NCBI RefSeq assembly: GCF_003254705.1
Contig: NZ_QFYR01000002.1
Coordinates: 434,001 to 498,000 of the forward strand
DNA length: 64,000 nucleotides
Origin: Phenylobacterium deserti
GTDB lineage: Bacteria > Pseudomonadota > Alphaproteobacteria > Caulobacterales > Caulobacteraceae
Direction of reading: 5' to 3'
Shown here: in pieces, positions 40,759 through 49,206 of the stretch
Layout: each line of letters begins with the position of its first letter
Position numbering within the stretch: position 1 is the first letter of the stretch
The notes under the pieces: generated by a model
The model's database searches: none
Told to the model about the DNA's origin: nothing
The model's input: only the letters and a program-made list of their open reading frames with translations
Program-made: the position numbers and the translations under genes

Positions 40759-43152
40759 ATGTCCGAGATAAAGATCCTCCCCATCCTGCCCCTGCGGGAC
40801 ATCGTGGTCTTTCCGCACCAGCCGGTGCCTCTGTTCGTGGGCCGTGAGAAATCGGTGCGCGCGCTGGAAGAAGCGATGCGCAACGAGGGCAAGCAGATCC
40901 TGCTCGCCACCCAAAAGGACAAGGACGACGACGATCCGTCGCCGCAAGCCATCTACGACGTGGGCGTGGTCGCCACGGTCCTGCAGCTTCTGAAGCTGCC
41001 CGACGGCACCGTGAAGGTGCTGGTGGAAGGCCGCGCCCGCGCCGGCATCTCCCGGTTCACCGATCAGGAGGACTTCTACGAAGCCGAGATCGCCTATGTG
41101 CAGGAAGACGGTTCGGGCTCGCCCGAAGCCGAAGCCCTGTCGCGGGCGGTGGTCGAGCAGTTCGAGAACTACGTCAAACTGAACAAGAAGGTGCCGCCCG
41201 AGGCGCTGGCTGCGATCCCGCAGATCGAGAACCCGGGCGAGCTGGCCGACCGCATCGCCAGCCACCTGTCGGTCAAGATCTCTGAAAAGCAGCAGCTGCT
41301 CGAGGTCTTCAACGTCGTGAAGCGTCTGGAGAAGGTCTACGCCCTGATGGAGGGCGAGATCTCCGTGATGCAGACGGAGAAGAAGATCCGGAACCGCGTG
41401 AAGCGTCAGATGGAGAAGACGCAGCGCGAGTACTATCTGAACGAGCAGATGAAGGCGATCCAGCGCGAGCTGGGCGAACAGGACGATCACCGCGACGAGC
41501 TGCTCGAGCTCGAGAAGCGGATCAAGAAGACCAAGCTCTCCAAGGAAGCCCGTCAAAAGGCGGAAGGCGAGCTGAAGAAGCTCCGCAACATGAGTCCGAT
41601 GTCGGCTGAATCGACGGTGGTCCGGAACTACCTCGACTGGCTGCTGTCGATCCCGTGGGGCAAGGCCAAGCAGAAGCCGATCGACCTGCAGAAGGCCGAG
41701 GACATCCTCAACGAGGATCACTACGGCCTCGACAAGGTGAAAGAGCGGATCCTCGAGTACTTGGCGGTGCAGAGCCGCGTGGGTTCGCTGAAGGGCCCGA
41801 TCCTGTGCCTCGTCGGTCCTCCGGGCGTCGGCAAGACCTCGCTGGGCAAGTCCATCGCCAAGGCGACCAGCCGCGAGTTCGTGCGGGTGGCCCTGGGCGG
41901 CGTGCGTGACGAAGCCGAGATCCGCGGTCACCGCCGGACCTACATCGGCTCCATGCCGGGCAAGGTCATCCAGTCGATGAAGAAGGCCAAGACCACCAAC
42001 GCCTTCTTCCTGCTCGACGAGATCGACAAGATGGGCTCGGACTGGCGCGGGGATCCGTCGTCGGCGCTGCTCGAAGTGCTGGACCCGTCGCAGAACACCA
42101 CCTTCGCGGACCACTACCTCGAAGTGGACTACGACCTGTCGCCGGTGATGTTCGTCACCACGGCCAACAGCCTGAACATGCCCCAGCCGCTGCTGGACCG
42201 CATGGAGATCATCCGCATCCCCGGGTACACCGAGGATGAGAAGGTGGAGATCGCCAAGCGGCACGTCCTGCCGAAGCTGGCCAAGGATCACGGCCTGAAG
42301 CCGGAAGAGTTCATCGTTCCGGAAGCGGCGATCCGCGACCTGATCCGCTACTACACGCGGGAAGCCGGCGTCCGCTCGCTGGAGCGGGAACTGGGCAACC
42401 TGGCGCGCAAGACGGTTCGGGACCTGGCTCGGGAGAAGCTGACGTCGATCACCATCGACGAGGAGCGCCTGGCCAAGTACGCGGGCGTCAAGAAGTACCG
42501 CTACGGCGAGACGGACGCGGAAGATCAGGTCGGCATCATCACCGGCCTGGCCTACACCGAGTTCGGCGGCGACATCCTGACGATCGAAGCGGTCAAGATG
42601 CCCGGCAAGGGCCGCATGACCGTCACGGGCAACCTGAAGGACGTCATGAAGGAAAGCATCTCGGCGGCGAACTCCTATGTTCGCAGCCGGGCGACCCGGT
42701 TCGGCATCGAGCCGCCGGTGTTCGAGCGGACCGACGTGCACATCCACGTTCCGGACGGGGCGACCCCGAAGGACGGCCCGTCGGCCGGTGCGGCAATGGC
42801 CACCGCCATCGTGTCGGTGCTGACCGGCATCCCGATCCGCAAGGACATCGCCATGACCGGCGAAGTGACCCTGCGCGGGCGGGTGACGGCGATCGGCGGT
42901 CTGAAGGAAAAGCTGCTGGCGGCTCTGCGCTCCGGCGTGAAGACCGTGCTGATCCCGACCGAGAACGAGAAGGATCTGGCGGACATCCCGGCCAACGTGA
43001 AGGAAGGCATGGAAATCATTCCGGTCTCCACGATGGACGAGGTTCTGTCCCATGCGCTGATCCGGCAGCCGACCCCGATCGAATGGTCAGAGTCGGACCA
43101 GCCGGTGGCCGTGGCTGAAGAGCCCGAGGTCGAGCCCGTCCTGACGCACTAA
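40759..43152 (+). CDS. lon: ATP-dependent Lon protease
   Basis: 797 residues, full length. N-terminal LAN domain ([24 protein letters not shown]), central helical region, AAA+ ATPase with Walker [14 protein letters not shown] (Lys359) and Walker [11 protein letters not shown], and a C-terminal protease domain with catalytic Ser675 in KDGPSAGAA and Lys716 in GGLKEKLLA. Lon degrades misfolded and regulatory proteins in the cytoplasm; in Caulobacter it clears CcrM and DnaA. AGGAG lies 10 bases upstream of the ATG. Followed by its own terminator hairpin, then the HU gene, the same order as in Caulobacter. Confidence 0.98.
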   Translation: MSEIKILPILPLRDIVVFPHQPVPLFVGREKSVRALEEAMRNEGKQILLATQKDKDDDDPSPQAIYDVGVVATVLQLLKLPDGTVKVLVEGRARAGISRFTDQEDFYEAEIAYVQEDGSGSPEAEALSRAVVEQFENYVKLNKKVPPEALAAIPQIENPGELADRIASHLSVKISEKQQLLEVFNVVKRLEKVYALMEGEISVMQTEKKIRNRVKRQMEKTQREYYLNEQMKAIQRELGEQDDHRDELLELEKRIKKTKLSKEARQKAEGELKKLRNMSPMSAESTVVRNYLDWLLSIPWGKAKQKPIDLQKAEDILNEDHYGLDKVKERILEYLAVQSRVGSLKGPILCLVGPPGVGKTSLGKSIAKATSREFVRVALGGVRDEAEIRGHRRTYIGSMPGKVIQSMKKAKTTNAFFLLDEIDKMGSDWRGDPSSALLEVLDPSQNTTFADHYLEVDYDLSPVMFVTTANSLNMPQPLLDRMEIIRIPGYTEDEKVEIAKRHVLPKLAKDHGLKPEEFIVPEAAIRDLIRYYTREAGVRSLERELGNLARKTVRDLAREKLTSITIDEERLAKYAGVKKYRYGETDAEDQVGIITGLAYTEFGGDILTIEAVKMPGKGRMTVTGNLKDVMKESISAANSYVRSRATRFGIEPPVFERTDVHIHVPDGATPKDGPSAGAAMATAIVSVLTGIPIRKDIAMTGEVTLRGRVTAIGGLKEKLLAALRSGVKTVLIPTENEKDLADIPANVKEGMEIIPVSTMDEVLSHALIRQPTPIEWSESDQPVAVAEEPEVEPVLTH

Positions 43153-43186
43153 GCGCACGAGGTTCGATCACATTTGGTGACAAGGG

Positions 43187-43219
43187 GCGGCGCGGGAGCA
43201 ATCCCGCGCCGCTCTCGTT
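43187..43219 (+). terminator. Terminator hairpin of lon
   Basis: GCGGCGCGGGA (43187-43197) and TCCCGCGCCGC (43202-43212) form a perfect 11-bp stem with a GCAA tetraloop, then TCTCGTTT. The T-tract is short, but the stem is very strong. Confidence 0.75.
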
Positions 43220-43248
43220 TGACGGCCAAGCTCCAGCAGTCCTTAATC
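43219..43248 (+). promoter_or_regulatory. Possible promoter of the HU gene
   Basis: TTGACG (43219-43224), 18 bases, TTAATC (43243-43248). The -35 is good, the -10 weak. It sits between the lon terminator and the HU gene. Confidence 0.3.
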
Positions 43249-43319
43249 GGACCCAGCGAGGGGCGCGCAAAGACGCCCGACCGCCTTGAATGAGAAGAGA
43301 TGGTTGGGAGATGACGCAC

Positions 43320-43595
43320 ATGACGAAGGCCGAGCTTGTCGCTGCGATCGCCGACAAGGCTGGACTGAACAAGACCCAGGCGAAGGAGGCGGTCGACGCG
43401 TTCATCTCCTCGGTTTCGACCTCGTTGAAAGCTGGCAAGGAAGTTCGGCTGGTGGGCTTCGGCAGCTTCGTGCCGGTGAAGCGCGCGGCCGGCGTGGCGC
43501 GCAACCCGCGCACGGGCGAGGCCGTGAAGCGCCCGGCCTCCGCGAGTTGCCGCTTCAGGGTCGGCGACGCGCTCAAGAACACGCTGAACGCCTGA
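43320..43595 (+). CDS. hup: HU-family DNA-binding protein
   Basis: 91 residues, the standard HU size, from ATG 43320 (MTKAELVAAIADKAGLNKTQAKEA). The DNA-binding arm region has VGFGSFVPVKRAAGVARNPRTGEAVKRPAS; the usual IPA at the arm tip region reads RPA. C-terminus FRVGDALKNTLN. HU bends and compacts DNA. In-frame ATGs at 43290 and 43311 would add non-conserved residues; GGGAG lies 9 bases before 43320. A strong terminator follows. Confidence 0.94.
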   Translation: MTKAELVAAIADKAGLNKTQAKEAVDAFISSVSTSLKAGKEVRLVGFGSFVPVKRAAGVARNPRTGEAVKRPASASCRFRVGDALKNTLNA

Positions 43596-43619
43596 ACTGC
43601 AGAGTCCGACACAGGGTGC

Positions 43620-43647
43620 GCGGCCGCCGTCCGGCGGCCGCTTTTTT
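43620..43647 (+). terminator. Rho-independent terminator of the HU gene
   Basis: GCGGCCGCC (43620-43628) / GGCGGCCGC (43633-43641), a perfect 9-bp stem with a 4-base loop, followed by six T. Confidence 0.93.
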
Positions 43648-43648
43648 G

Positions 43649-43677
43649 TTGGCGACTCCGATCGAGCTCAGCTAAAC
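43649..43677 (+). promoter_or_regulatory. Promoter of the manganese-riboswitch transcript
   Basis: TTGGCG (43649-43654) and GCTAAAC (43671-43677), 16 bases apart, fit the Caulobacter housekeeping pattern TTGACG / GCTANAWC. Start would fall near 43684, exactly where the riboswitch P1 stem begins. Confidence 0.5.
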
Positions 43678-43683
43678 GCCGCC

Positions 43684-43862
43684 GCATCTTCGGGGAGTAG
43701 CCGTTCGCTCCAGCGAAGCTCGCGTCAACAAACTTGGCCGCAAGGCCATGGCGCGGGCGGCGGGCCTTCAGGCCTGAATTGGCGAGACCGACGATGCAGA
43801 CCTTCGGCCGAGGCCGGCGGAGGTCAATGCATCGTCGTGCGCCGGCCTCGGGGGGAATTTTC
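43684..43862 (+). promoter_or_regulatory. yybP-ykoY manganese riboswitch and expression platform
   Basis: Aptamer 43684-43796. P1 pairs GCATC (43684-43688) with GATGC (43792-43796), with CGG/CCG further in. The two conserved loops that make up the Mn2+ site are present: CGGGGAGTAGCC near 43691-43702 and GGCGAGACCGA near 43781-43791, along with TCAACA and P2/P3-type stems (GGCCGCAAGGCC, GGCCTTCAGGCC). Downstream, CGAGGCCGGCG pairs with CGCCGGCCTCG, the second arm of which runs into the GGGGGGA ribosome-binding site; Mn2+ binding would probably free that site. The class regulates Mn exporters, fitting the gene that follows. Confidence 0.9.
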
Positions 43863-44429
43863 TTGGAAGCGCTGCTCGTATCGACAGGCGTGGTCGCGAT
43901 CGCGGAGATCGGCGACAAGACCCAACTGCTGGCCATGGTGCTGGCGGCGCGGTTTCGCCGGCCCGTTCCGATCATCCTTGGCATCTTCGTCGCCACTCTT
44001 CTGAACCACGCGGTCGCCGCCGGCGTCGGGTACTACATCGCCCAGTGGCTCTCGGGCCGGCTCTTTCAGGTGGTGGTGGGGCTCGCCTTCATGGGCATGG
44101 CTGGGTGGGCCTTGATCCCCGACAAGGAAGACGAAGATGCGGCCGCCAAGAGCCATGGCGGCGTCTTCCTGACCACGCTGGTGGCCTTCTTCCTGGTGGA
44201 GATCGGGGACAAGACCCAGATCGCCACCAGCCTCCTGGCTGCGAGATTCCACCAGCTGGTCTGGGTGACCGCCGGCACGACCCTGGGCATGATGCTGGCC
44301 AATGTGCCCGCGGTGCTCCTGGGCGAGGCGGCCACGAAGGTCATTTCGCTGAAGCTCGTGCGGATCATCGCCGCCTCGATCTTCGGCCTTATCGGCCTGT
44401 CGGTGGTGGTTGCAGCGTTGCTGCGCTAG
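43863..44429 (+). CDS. GDT1/TMEM165 (UPF0016) family manganese exporter
   Basis: 188 residues in two homologous halves, each with the E-x-G-D-K-T signature: AEIGDKTQLLAMVLAARF near the start and VEIGDKTQIATSLLAARF in the second half; six predicted membrane helices. Members export Mn2+ (or move Ca2+/H+) across membranes. The TTG at 43863 with GGGGGGA 7 bases upstream gives the normal family length; the longer open frame from 43734 runs through the riboswitch and is not coding. Control by a Mn riboswitch strongly supports the Mn-efflux role. Confidence 0.9.
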   Translation: MEALLVSTGVVAIAEIGDKTQLLAMVLAARFRRPVPIILGIFVATLLNHAVAAGVGYYIAQWLSGRLFQVVVGLAFMGMAGWALIPDKEDEDAAAKSHGGVFLTTLVAFFLVEIGDKTQIATSLLAARFHQLVWVTAGTTLGMMLANVPAVLLGEAATKVISLKLVRIIAASIFGLIGLSVVVAALLR

Positions 44430-44436
44430 GCGCGGC

Positions 44437-44464
44437 GGCCGGACTTCTCTAGAAGAAGCCGGCC
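44437..44464 (+). terminator. Hairpin between the Mn exporter and tRNA-Val
   Basis: GGCCGG-A-CTTCT (44437-44448) pairs with AGAAG-AAG... CCGGCC (44451-44464) across a small internal loop. Only TTC follows, so termination would be weak; it may instead be a processing structure ahead of the tRNA 9 bases downstream. Confidence 0.35.
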
Positions 44465-44472
44465 TTCAAGGC

Positions 44473-44549
44473 GGGCGGCTAGCTCAGCTGGTCAGAGCAC
44501 CTGGTTTACACCCAGGGGGTCGGCGGTTCGAACCCGTCGCCGCCCACCA
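44473..44549 (+). tRNA. tRNA-Val (anticodon TAC)
   Basis: Acceptor GGGCGGC pairs with GCCGCCC, discriminator A and encoded CCA (44547-44549). Anticodon stem CCTGG/CCAGG with loop TTTACAC gives anticodon TAC (codon GTA). The D-arm and the GGTTCGAACCC T-arm are intact. Total 77 nt. Confidence 0.97.
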
Positions 44550-44564
44550 TTTCCCCGGAGCCTC

Positions 44565-45488
44565 GTGCGGATGCGCTACCGCCTGTTCGGCCGCACCGGC
44601 CTGACTGTCTCGGAGATCGGCTACGGCTGCGCCAGCTGGTGGGGCAAGCCGCGGTTTTCGGAGGCCGCCGCTCTGGGGCTCGTTCACCAGGCAATCGATC
44701 TGGGCATCACCTTCTTCGACACGGGCGCGAGCTATTCGGCTGGCGAGGCCGAGCCGCGGCTGGGCCGTGCTCTGACAGGTCAGGACGTTTCGCGCCTCGT
44801 GGTCGCCTCGAAGGCGGGGACCTTCCATGCCGGCGGCGGGCGGATCGCCCGCGACTTCTCCCCCGAATGGATCGTGGGCAGCACAGAGCGCAGCCTCCGC
44901 AACCTCGGGCTTGAGGCCTTGGGGCTGCTGCAACTGCACGGGCCGTCGATCCCTGAGCTCACGGACGAGCTGCTCGGCGCGCTGGAGCAGCTCAAGGCGA
45001 GGGGGCTTGTCCGAGCCGTGGGGGTCAACAGTTTCGATCCCGACGTGGTCCGGCACGTGATTGGCCTGCCGACCATCGACGCCGTCATGATCGATTACAA
45101 TGTCCTGCGCCCGGAGCGTGAGCCACTGATCGCAGCGGCTGCGTCGGCAGGGAAGGGCGTCCTGGCCGGAATGGCGCTGGCGATGGGGCATACCGGCCTA
45201 AAGGTCGCCAAGATCCGCGGCCCGCAGGACCTCTGGTACGCCGCTCGCGGCCTGATGCGGCACCGCGGCGAGGTTGCGAGAGGGGCGCGCTTCTCGTTCC
45301 TTCACCGGCAGCCGGGGATCACCGGTTCCCAGGCCGCCCTGGCCTATGTGCTGGAAAACCGCGACGTGGCCTGCGCGGTCATCGGAACCACGCGCCCTGC
45401 GCACCTGGCGGAGAACGCCCAGGCTTCGGACCTGTCGCTTCCGCCGCGCCTGAGAGAGCAGATCCTCGAGGCGCAGGCGGCGTTCTAG
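44565..45488 (+). CDS. Aldo/keto reductase
   Basis: 307 residues. AKR barrel with MRYRLFGRTGLTVSEIGYGCASWWG, the catalytic tetrad Asp/Tyr/Lys/His in FFDTGASYS, VVASKAG and LLQLHGPS, and the C-terminal cofactor motif VIGTTRPAHLAENA. NADPH-dependent carbonyl reduction is expected; the substrate is unknown. It starts at GTG 44565 or ATG 44571, with GGAG just upstream, only 15 bases after the CCA end of tRNA-Val, so tRNA and mRNA probably share a transcript. Confidence 0.87.
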   Translation: MRMRYRLFGRTGLTVSEIGYGCASWWGKPRFSEAAALGLVHQAIDLGITFFDTGASYSAGEAEPRLGRALTGQDVSRLVVASKAGTFHAGGGRIARDFSPEWIVGSTERSLRNLGLEALGLLQLHGPSIPELTDELLGALEQLKARGLVRAVGVNSFDPDVVRHVIGLPTIDAVMIDYNVLRPEREPLIAAAASAGKGVLAGMALAMGHTGLKVAKIRGPQDLWYAARGLMRHRGEVARGARFSFLHRQPGITGSQAALAYVLENRDVACAVIGTTRPAHLAENAQASDLSLPPRLREQILEAQAAF

Positions 45489-45528
45489 GCGGCTGCGCGA
45501 TCGAAAAAGTCACCAACCGGAGCACCAC

Positions 45529-46098
45529 ATGGCCCCCAAGCTGCACGTGATCGTCTGTTCCACGCGTCCTGGACGGATCGGTCCCTCGATCGGCCGCTGG
45601 GTGCAGGAGGCGGCCCATCGGCACGGCCGCTTCGAGGTGGAGCTGGTCGATCTCGCCGACTTCAATCTGCCGATCTACGACGAGCCGAACCACCCTCGCA
45701 CCGGCAAGTACGAGCACGAGCACACCCGCCGCTGGAGCGCCAGTGTGGCGGCCGCTGACGCCTATGCCTTCGTGATGCCCGAGTACAACTTTTGTCCCCC
45801 GCCGAGCTTCGTGAACGCGGTGAACTACGTCTACCACGAGTGGACCTATAAGCCGGCGGGGATCGTCAGCTACGGCGGCGTCTCGGGCGGCTTGCGAGCC
45901 GCACAAGCCGCCAAGTCGCTGCTCACGTCTGTGCGGATCATGCCGCTGCCGGAAAGCGTGCCGATCCCCACGGCCTCCAAGCTGCTGGACGAAGAGCGCC
46001 GCTTTCTTGCCAATGAGCTGCACGAGGCTTCCGCGAAGCTGATGCTGGACGAGCTGGTGAAATGGTCGGACGCGCTGAAAAGCCTGCGCACAGAGTAG
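45529..46098 (+). CDS. NADPH-dependent FMN reductase family protein
   Basis: 189 residues with the flavodoxin-like fold of the SsuE/ArsH/YieF group: VIVCSTRPGRIGPSIGRWV (FMN phosphate loop), AYAFVMPEYNFCPPPSFVNAVNYVYHEW (conserved P-E-Y-N), and the IVSYGGVSGGLRAAQ flavin loop. Likely a quinone, chromate or flavin reductase acting in the cytoplasm. 40 bp after the aldo/keto reductase gene and overlapping the following lipoprotein gene by 37 bp, so the three form one operon, perhaps concerned with redox or electrophile stress. Confidence 0.87.
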   Translation: MAPKLHVIVCSTRPGRIGPSIGRWVQEAAHRHGRFEVELVDLADFNLPIYDEPNHPRTGKYEHEHTRRWSASVAAADAYAFVMPEYNFCPPPSFVNAVNYVYHEWTYKPAGIVSYGGVSGGLRAAQAAKSLLTSVRIMPLPESVPIPTASKLLDEERRFLANELHEASAKLMLDELVKWSDALKSLRTE

Positions 46099-46862
46099 GA
46101 GCGGGCGTCGCACTCATCCTGCTTCTCGGCGCTTGCGAGCGAGCGCCCGCCGCCGCGCCGAACGAAACAGCCACGCCTGAGATGGCTTCAGGGCAGCCGG
46201 TGAACCCCGATCCCGGTGTTCGCACCTATCTCTGCGAGAACGGCGAGACCATCGAGGCCGGCTACCCTGACGACAGCAGCGCGATGGTCCGCTATCGAGG
46301 CCGGCCCATTCCGATGAAGGCCGCGCGGGCGGCAAGCGGCGTTCGGTACGTGGGCTACGGGCTGCAGTGGTGGACCCGCGGCATGGATGAGGGACGCCTG
46401 AGCGTTCTCAAGGACGGCGAAGACATCGCCAGCGATCCGGGGATCACCTGTCGCGTCGGCGGGACGCCAAAACCCACGACGCCGGCGCCAGCGACCCAAG
46501 ATCCGGGCGCGGAAGCCGCAGGCGTCGCCCGAGCCTGGTTCGCACGCGCTGCGGCAGGGCGGGCGACGGACGCAGATTGGACCGAGGCCGGGCAGGCGAG
46601 CCGCGCAGCGTTGTTAGAGCAGATGGCGGCGTTCGAGACGCTTGCCGCCGAGGTCGGGCCTCCGGGCGCCGTCCAAGGGGCGGCCGGATCGCTCTACGTG
46701 GAAATGCCCCTGTCCCTGAACGGGCGGCTGAAGGCCGGCGGCGAGACTGAGCGCACGGGCAAGGTGGTCATGCGGAGGATCAACGACGTGCCGGGCTCCA
46801 CCGGCGCCCAACGCCGCTGGCGGATCGAGCGCGTTGACTTGGAGCGACCGGCAGGAGGCTAG
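46062..46862 (+). CDS. Lipoprotein with MliC-type lysozyme-inhibitor domain
   Basis: 266 residues. Lipoprotein signal ending LLLGAC (Cys25). Residues 54-132 fit the MliC/PliC family: YLCENGETIEAGY, a middle strand YRGRPIPMKAARAASGVRY, then GLQWWTRGMDEGRLSV, with Cys58 and Cys130 placed for the family disulfide. MliC proteins block host C-type lysozyme by inserting a loop in its active site. A second C-terminal domain (about 150-266) is unrecognised, with an Ala-rich helix and a basic beta end. The start overlaps the FMN reductase gene by 37 bp. Confidence 0.75.
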   Translation: MVGRAEKPAHRVGAGVALILLLGACERAPAAAPNETATPEMASGQPVNPDPGVRTYLCENGETIEAGYPDDSSAMVRYRGRPIPMKAARAASGVRYVGYGLQWWTRGMDEGRLSVLKDGEDIASDPGITCRVGGTPKPTTPAPATQDPGAEAAGVARAWFARAAAGRATDADWTEAGQASRAALLEQMAAFETLAAEVGPPGAVQGAAGSLYVEMPLSLNGRLKAGGETERTGKVVMRRINDVPGSTGAQRRWRIERVDLERPAGG

Positions 46863-46907
46863 TGCGTCGTTCGCCGCATCGTGTGCGCATGTCCACCGAT
46901 ATGGCGG

Positions 46908-46944
46908 GCGCCACTTCCTGATCCGTATCGATTTTGAGAGGAAG

Positions 46945-46950
<6 letters not shown>
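46908..46950. repeat. 12-bp inverted repeat reaching into the 3' end of tRNA-Asp
   Basis: GCGCCACTTCCT (46908-46919) and AGGAAGTGGCGC (46939-46950) are perfect inverted copies separated by 19 bases. The right arm covers the last bases of the tRNA (CG, discriminator and CCA) plus six trailer bases. In the precursor RNA, the 3' end of the tRNA could pair with the copy downstream. No T-tract follows. Confidence 0.7.
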
Positions 46951-47021
<71 letters not shown>

Positions 47022-47050
47022 GTGTGGCCCGGAGGCCTGCGAAGGCCGGT

Positions 47051-47079
47051 CTGATATTTCCGGGCCGGCGGACTGTCAA
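47051..47079 (-). promoter_or_regulatory. Promoter of tRNA-Asp
   Basis: On the minus strand a perfect TTGACA (47079-47074), 17-base spacer, then TATCAG (47056-47051). Transcription would start near 47044, about 22 bases before the tRNA. Confidence 0.78.
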
Positions 47080-47216
47080 CGCCGGAGTTCGGATTATTTC
47101 GGCTCACGGTCTCAAGCCTGTGGATCGATACCGCTGTGCGGCCACAACAGCCCCTTGCATACCTAGAGCGAACCACGTGTAGTTGCGGCAGGGGATCGGC
47201 TCGCGTGGAGTTCAGG

Positions 47217-49037
47217 ATGTCGTCCAAGTCCCGTCTGGTCGTTCTGGCCGGCCTCAGCGCTATCACCGCAGCCCCGCCAGTCACCGCCGCGCCAGCGGCC
47301 CCGGATGGGGGCGTGACCCCGGAAGCCTGCCAGGCCCTCGGCTACCGCGTCGGCGAGCCGCCGGCTCGAAGGGGCGTGATCACAGGCCGCATGCAAAGCG
47401 CGCCGGTATACGTGCCGCAGCTTCCGCCTCTCCCTGTCCCACCGGTGTCCCAGCGCATCGAGGATCCTCGGCCGGGCGCGCCAGCCCCGCCGCCGCCGCC
47501 GCCGCCCCCGCCGCCACCACCGAGCTTTCAGGCTCGGCCGCCGGTTGGCGTGCCAAGCGTTCCCAGGATTCCGCCGCTTCCCGTGCCGCCGGTTCCAATG
47601 CGGACGGAGACGGAGCGCTACCCCGGCGCGCTTGCCAATCCGGTTCGCCAAGTGGCTGAGGCGCCGGTATCCACCTTCTCCATCGACGTGGACACGGCCT
47701 CCTATTCCAACGTCCGGCGGTTCCTGAATGACGGTCGCCTTCCGCCCGCCGACGCGGTGCGTGTCGAGGAGATGATCAACTACTTCGACTACAGTTACCC
47801 GCGGCCTGAGAACGCCCAGACGCCGTTCCGTCCGTTCGTCGCCGTGGCTCCTTCGCCCTGGTCATCCGAGCGGCAGATTCTGCATGTCGGTCTGCAGGGG
47901 TATGAGAGCGCGGCGCGCGAACGGCCGCCGTTGAACCTGGTGTTCCTGATCGACACCTCAGGTTCGATGATGTCCGAAGATCGCTTGCCCCTGGCGCGCA
48001 AGGCCCTGGGCGTGCTGATCGACCAGCTTCGGCCGCAGGACGGCGTGGCCATGGTCGCCTATGCGGGTTCCGCAGGCGCGGTGCTCGCGCCCACGAGCGG
48101 ACGTCAGAAGCTCAAGATGCGTTGCGCGATGGAGACCTTGCAGGCCGGCGGCTCCACCGCTGGCGGAGAAGGGCTGGCGCTGGCCTACGCCCTGGCGAGG
48201 GAGAACTTCGATCCGAAGGCCATCAACCGCGTCGTGCTGATGACGGACGGCGACTTCAACGTCGGCGTCGCGGATCCCTCGAAGCTGAAGGACTTCGTGG
48301 CCGACAAGCGCAAAGAGGGGACGTACCTGTCCGTCTTCGGCTTCGGTCGGGGCAACTACAACGACGTGATGATGCAGACCCTGGCTCAGAATGGAAATGG
48401 GACAGCGGCCTACATCGACAGCTTGAACGAGGCGCGTCGACTGTTTCGCGATGACTTCTCGAAGCAGCTGTTCCCGATCGCCGACGATGTGAAGATCCAG
48501 ATCGAGTTCAATCCGGCCACCGTCCGTGAGTACCGGTTGATCGGCTACGAGACCCGCATGCTGGCGCGGGAAGACTTCAACAACGATCAGGTGGACGCGG
48601 GCGAGGTGGGGTCGGGAGCGTCCGTCACCGCGCTCTACGAGATCACGCCAGCAGGCGCCCGGGCGTCGGTCGACCCGCTTCGTTATGGCCAGGCGCGACC
48701 ACCGGCGGGCGGCGGGGCAGGGGAGCTGGCGTTTCTGAAGATCCGCTACAAGCTGCCGGGCCAACCTGCGTCGCGCCTGCTGGAGCGGCCAATCAGCTCT
48801 GCCGACGCGTTCCCGACCCTGGCGAATGCTCCCGAATCGACGCGATGGGCGGTCGCCGTCGCAGACTTCGGCCAGAAGCTGAAGAACGATCCTCGGCTTG
48901 GGTCGTCGTTCGACTGGCCGGATATCGTCGAGGTCGCCCAGACGGCCCGGGGGCAGGATCCGTTTGGGCAGCGCGCCGAGTTCGTACAGCTGGTTCGGGC
49001 GGCGGCGACCGCGCGCCGGGTCAACGATCTGCCCTGA
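47217..49037 (+). CDS. Exported VWA-domain protein with polyproline linker
   Basis: 606 residues. Signal peptide SRLVVLAGLSAITAAPPVTAAPAA, then a Pro-rich segment (about residues 60-140) including an unbroken run of roughly a dozen prolines coded by CCG repeats. FSIDVDTASYSNVRRFLNDGRLP is the N-terminal YfbK-type motif. The VWA domain has the MIDAS motif DTSGS (Asp246) with FLIDTSGSMM, then MTDGDFNVG. A C-terminal DUF3520-like part ends AATARRVNDLP. Such proteins bind metal and protein partners at the envelope; the role is unknown. ATG 47217 has GGAG six bases upstream; the earlier frame has no signal-like start. Confidence 0.83.
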   Translation: MSSKSRLVVLAGLSAITAAPPVTAAPAAPDGGVTPEACQALGYRVGEPPARRGVITGRMQSAPVYVPQLPPLPVPPVSQRIEDPRPGAPAPPPPPPPPPPPPSFQARPPVGVPSVPRIPPLPVPPVPMRTETERYPGALANPVRQVAEAPVSTFSIDVDTASYSNVRRFLNDGRLPPADAVRVEEMINYFDYSYPRPENAQTPFRPFVAVAPSPWSSERQILHVGLQGYESAARERPPLNLVFLIDTSGSMMSEDRLPLARKALGVLIDQLRPQDGVAMVAYAGSAGAVLAPTSGRQKLKMRCAMETLQAGGSTAGGEGLALAYALARENFDPKAINRVVLMTDGDFNVGVADPSKLKDFVADKRKEGTYLSVFGFGRGNYNDVMMQTLAQNGNGTAAYIDSLNEARRLFRDDFSKQLFPIADDVKIQIEFNPATVREYRLIGYETRMLAREDFNNDQVDAGEVGSGASVTALYEITPAGARASVDPLRYGQARPPAGGGAGELAFLKIRYKLPGQPASRLLERPISSADAFPTLANAPESTRWAVAVADFGQKLKNDPRLGSSFDWPDIVEVAQTARGQDPFGQRAEFVQLVRAAATARRVNDLP

Positions 49038-49090
49038 AGCTCGCTAACCGAACGGCGCTCCACCTATAGCCTCATTTGCAGGCTTCAAAC

Positions 49091-49110
49091 GCTTGCGCAG
49101 GCAAGCTTTT
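49091..49110 (+). terminator. Small terminator after the VWA gene
   Basis: GCTTGC (49091-49096) / GCAAGC (49101-49106), 4-base loop, then TTTT. Short but well placed between the VWA gene and the nuo promoter. Confidence 0.55.
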
Positions 49111-49153
49111 GCTGGGTTCCGAGCGAGGGGCTGCCGCAGCGCGAAAGCGGCGT

Positions 49154-49180
49154 TTGAAACCGCCGCATGCGTGGTCTAGA
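49154..49180 (+). promoter_or_regulatory. Possible promoter of the nuo operon
   Basis: TTGAAA (49154-49159), 15 bases, then TCTAGA (49175-49180). Start near 49187 would give a 20-nt leader. The -35 overlaps the right arm of an inverted repeat (TTCAAACGC 49084-49092 / GCGTTTGAA 49150-49158), a candidate regulator site. Confidence 0.35.
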
Positions 49181-49206
49181 AGGGCGCCGACTCCTTCGAG
49201 GACTCC

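Noticed and set aside
43734..43862. N-terminal extension of the UPF0016 protein
   Set aside because: The extra codons overlap the riboswitch aptamer and are Arg-rich without family similarity.
47480..47525. CCG repeat tract
   Set aside because: It is the coding sequence of a polyproline run in the VWA protein, not a CRISPR or mobile repeat.
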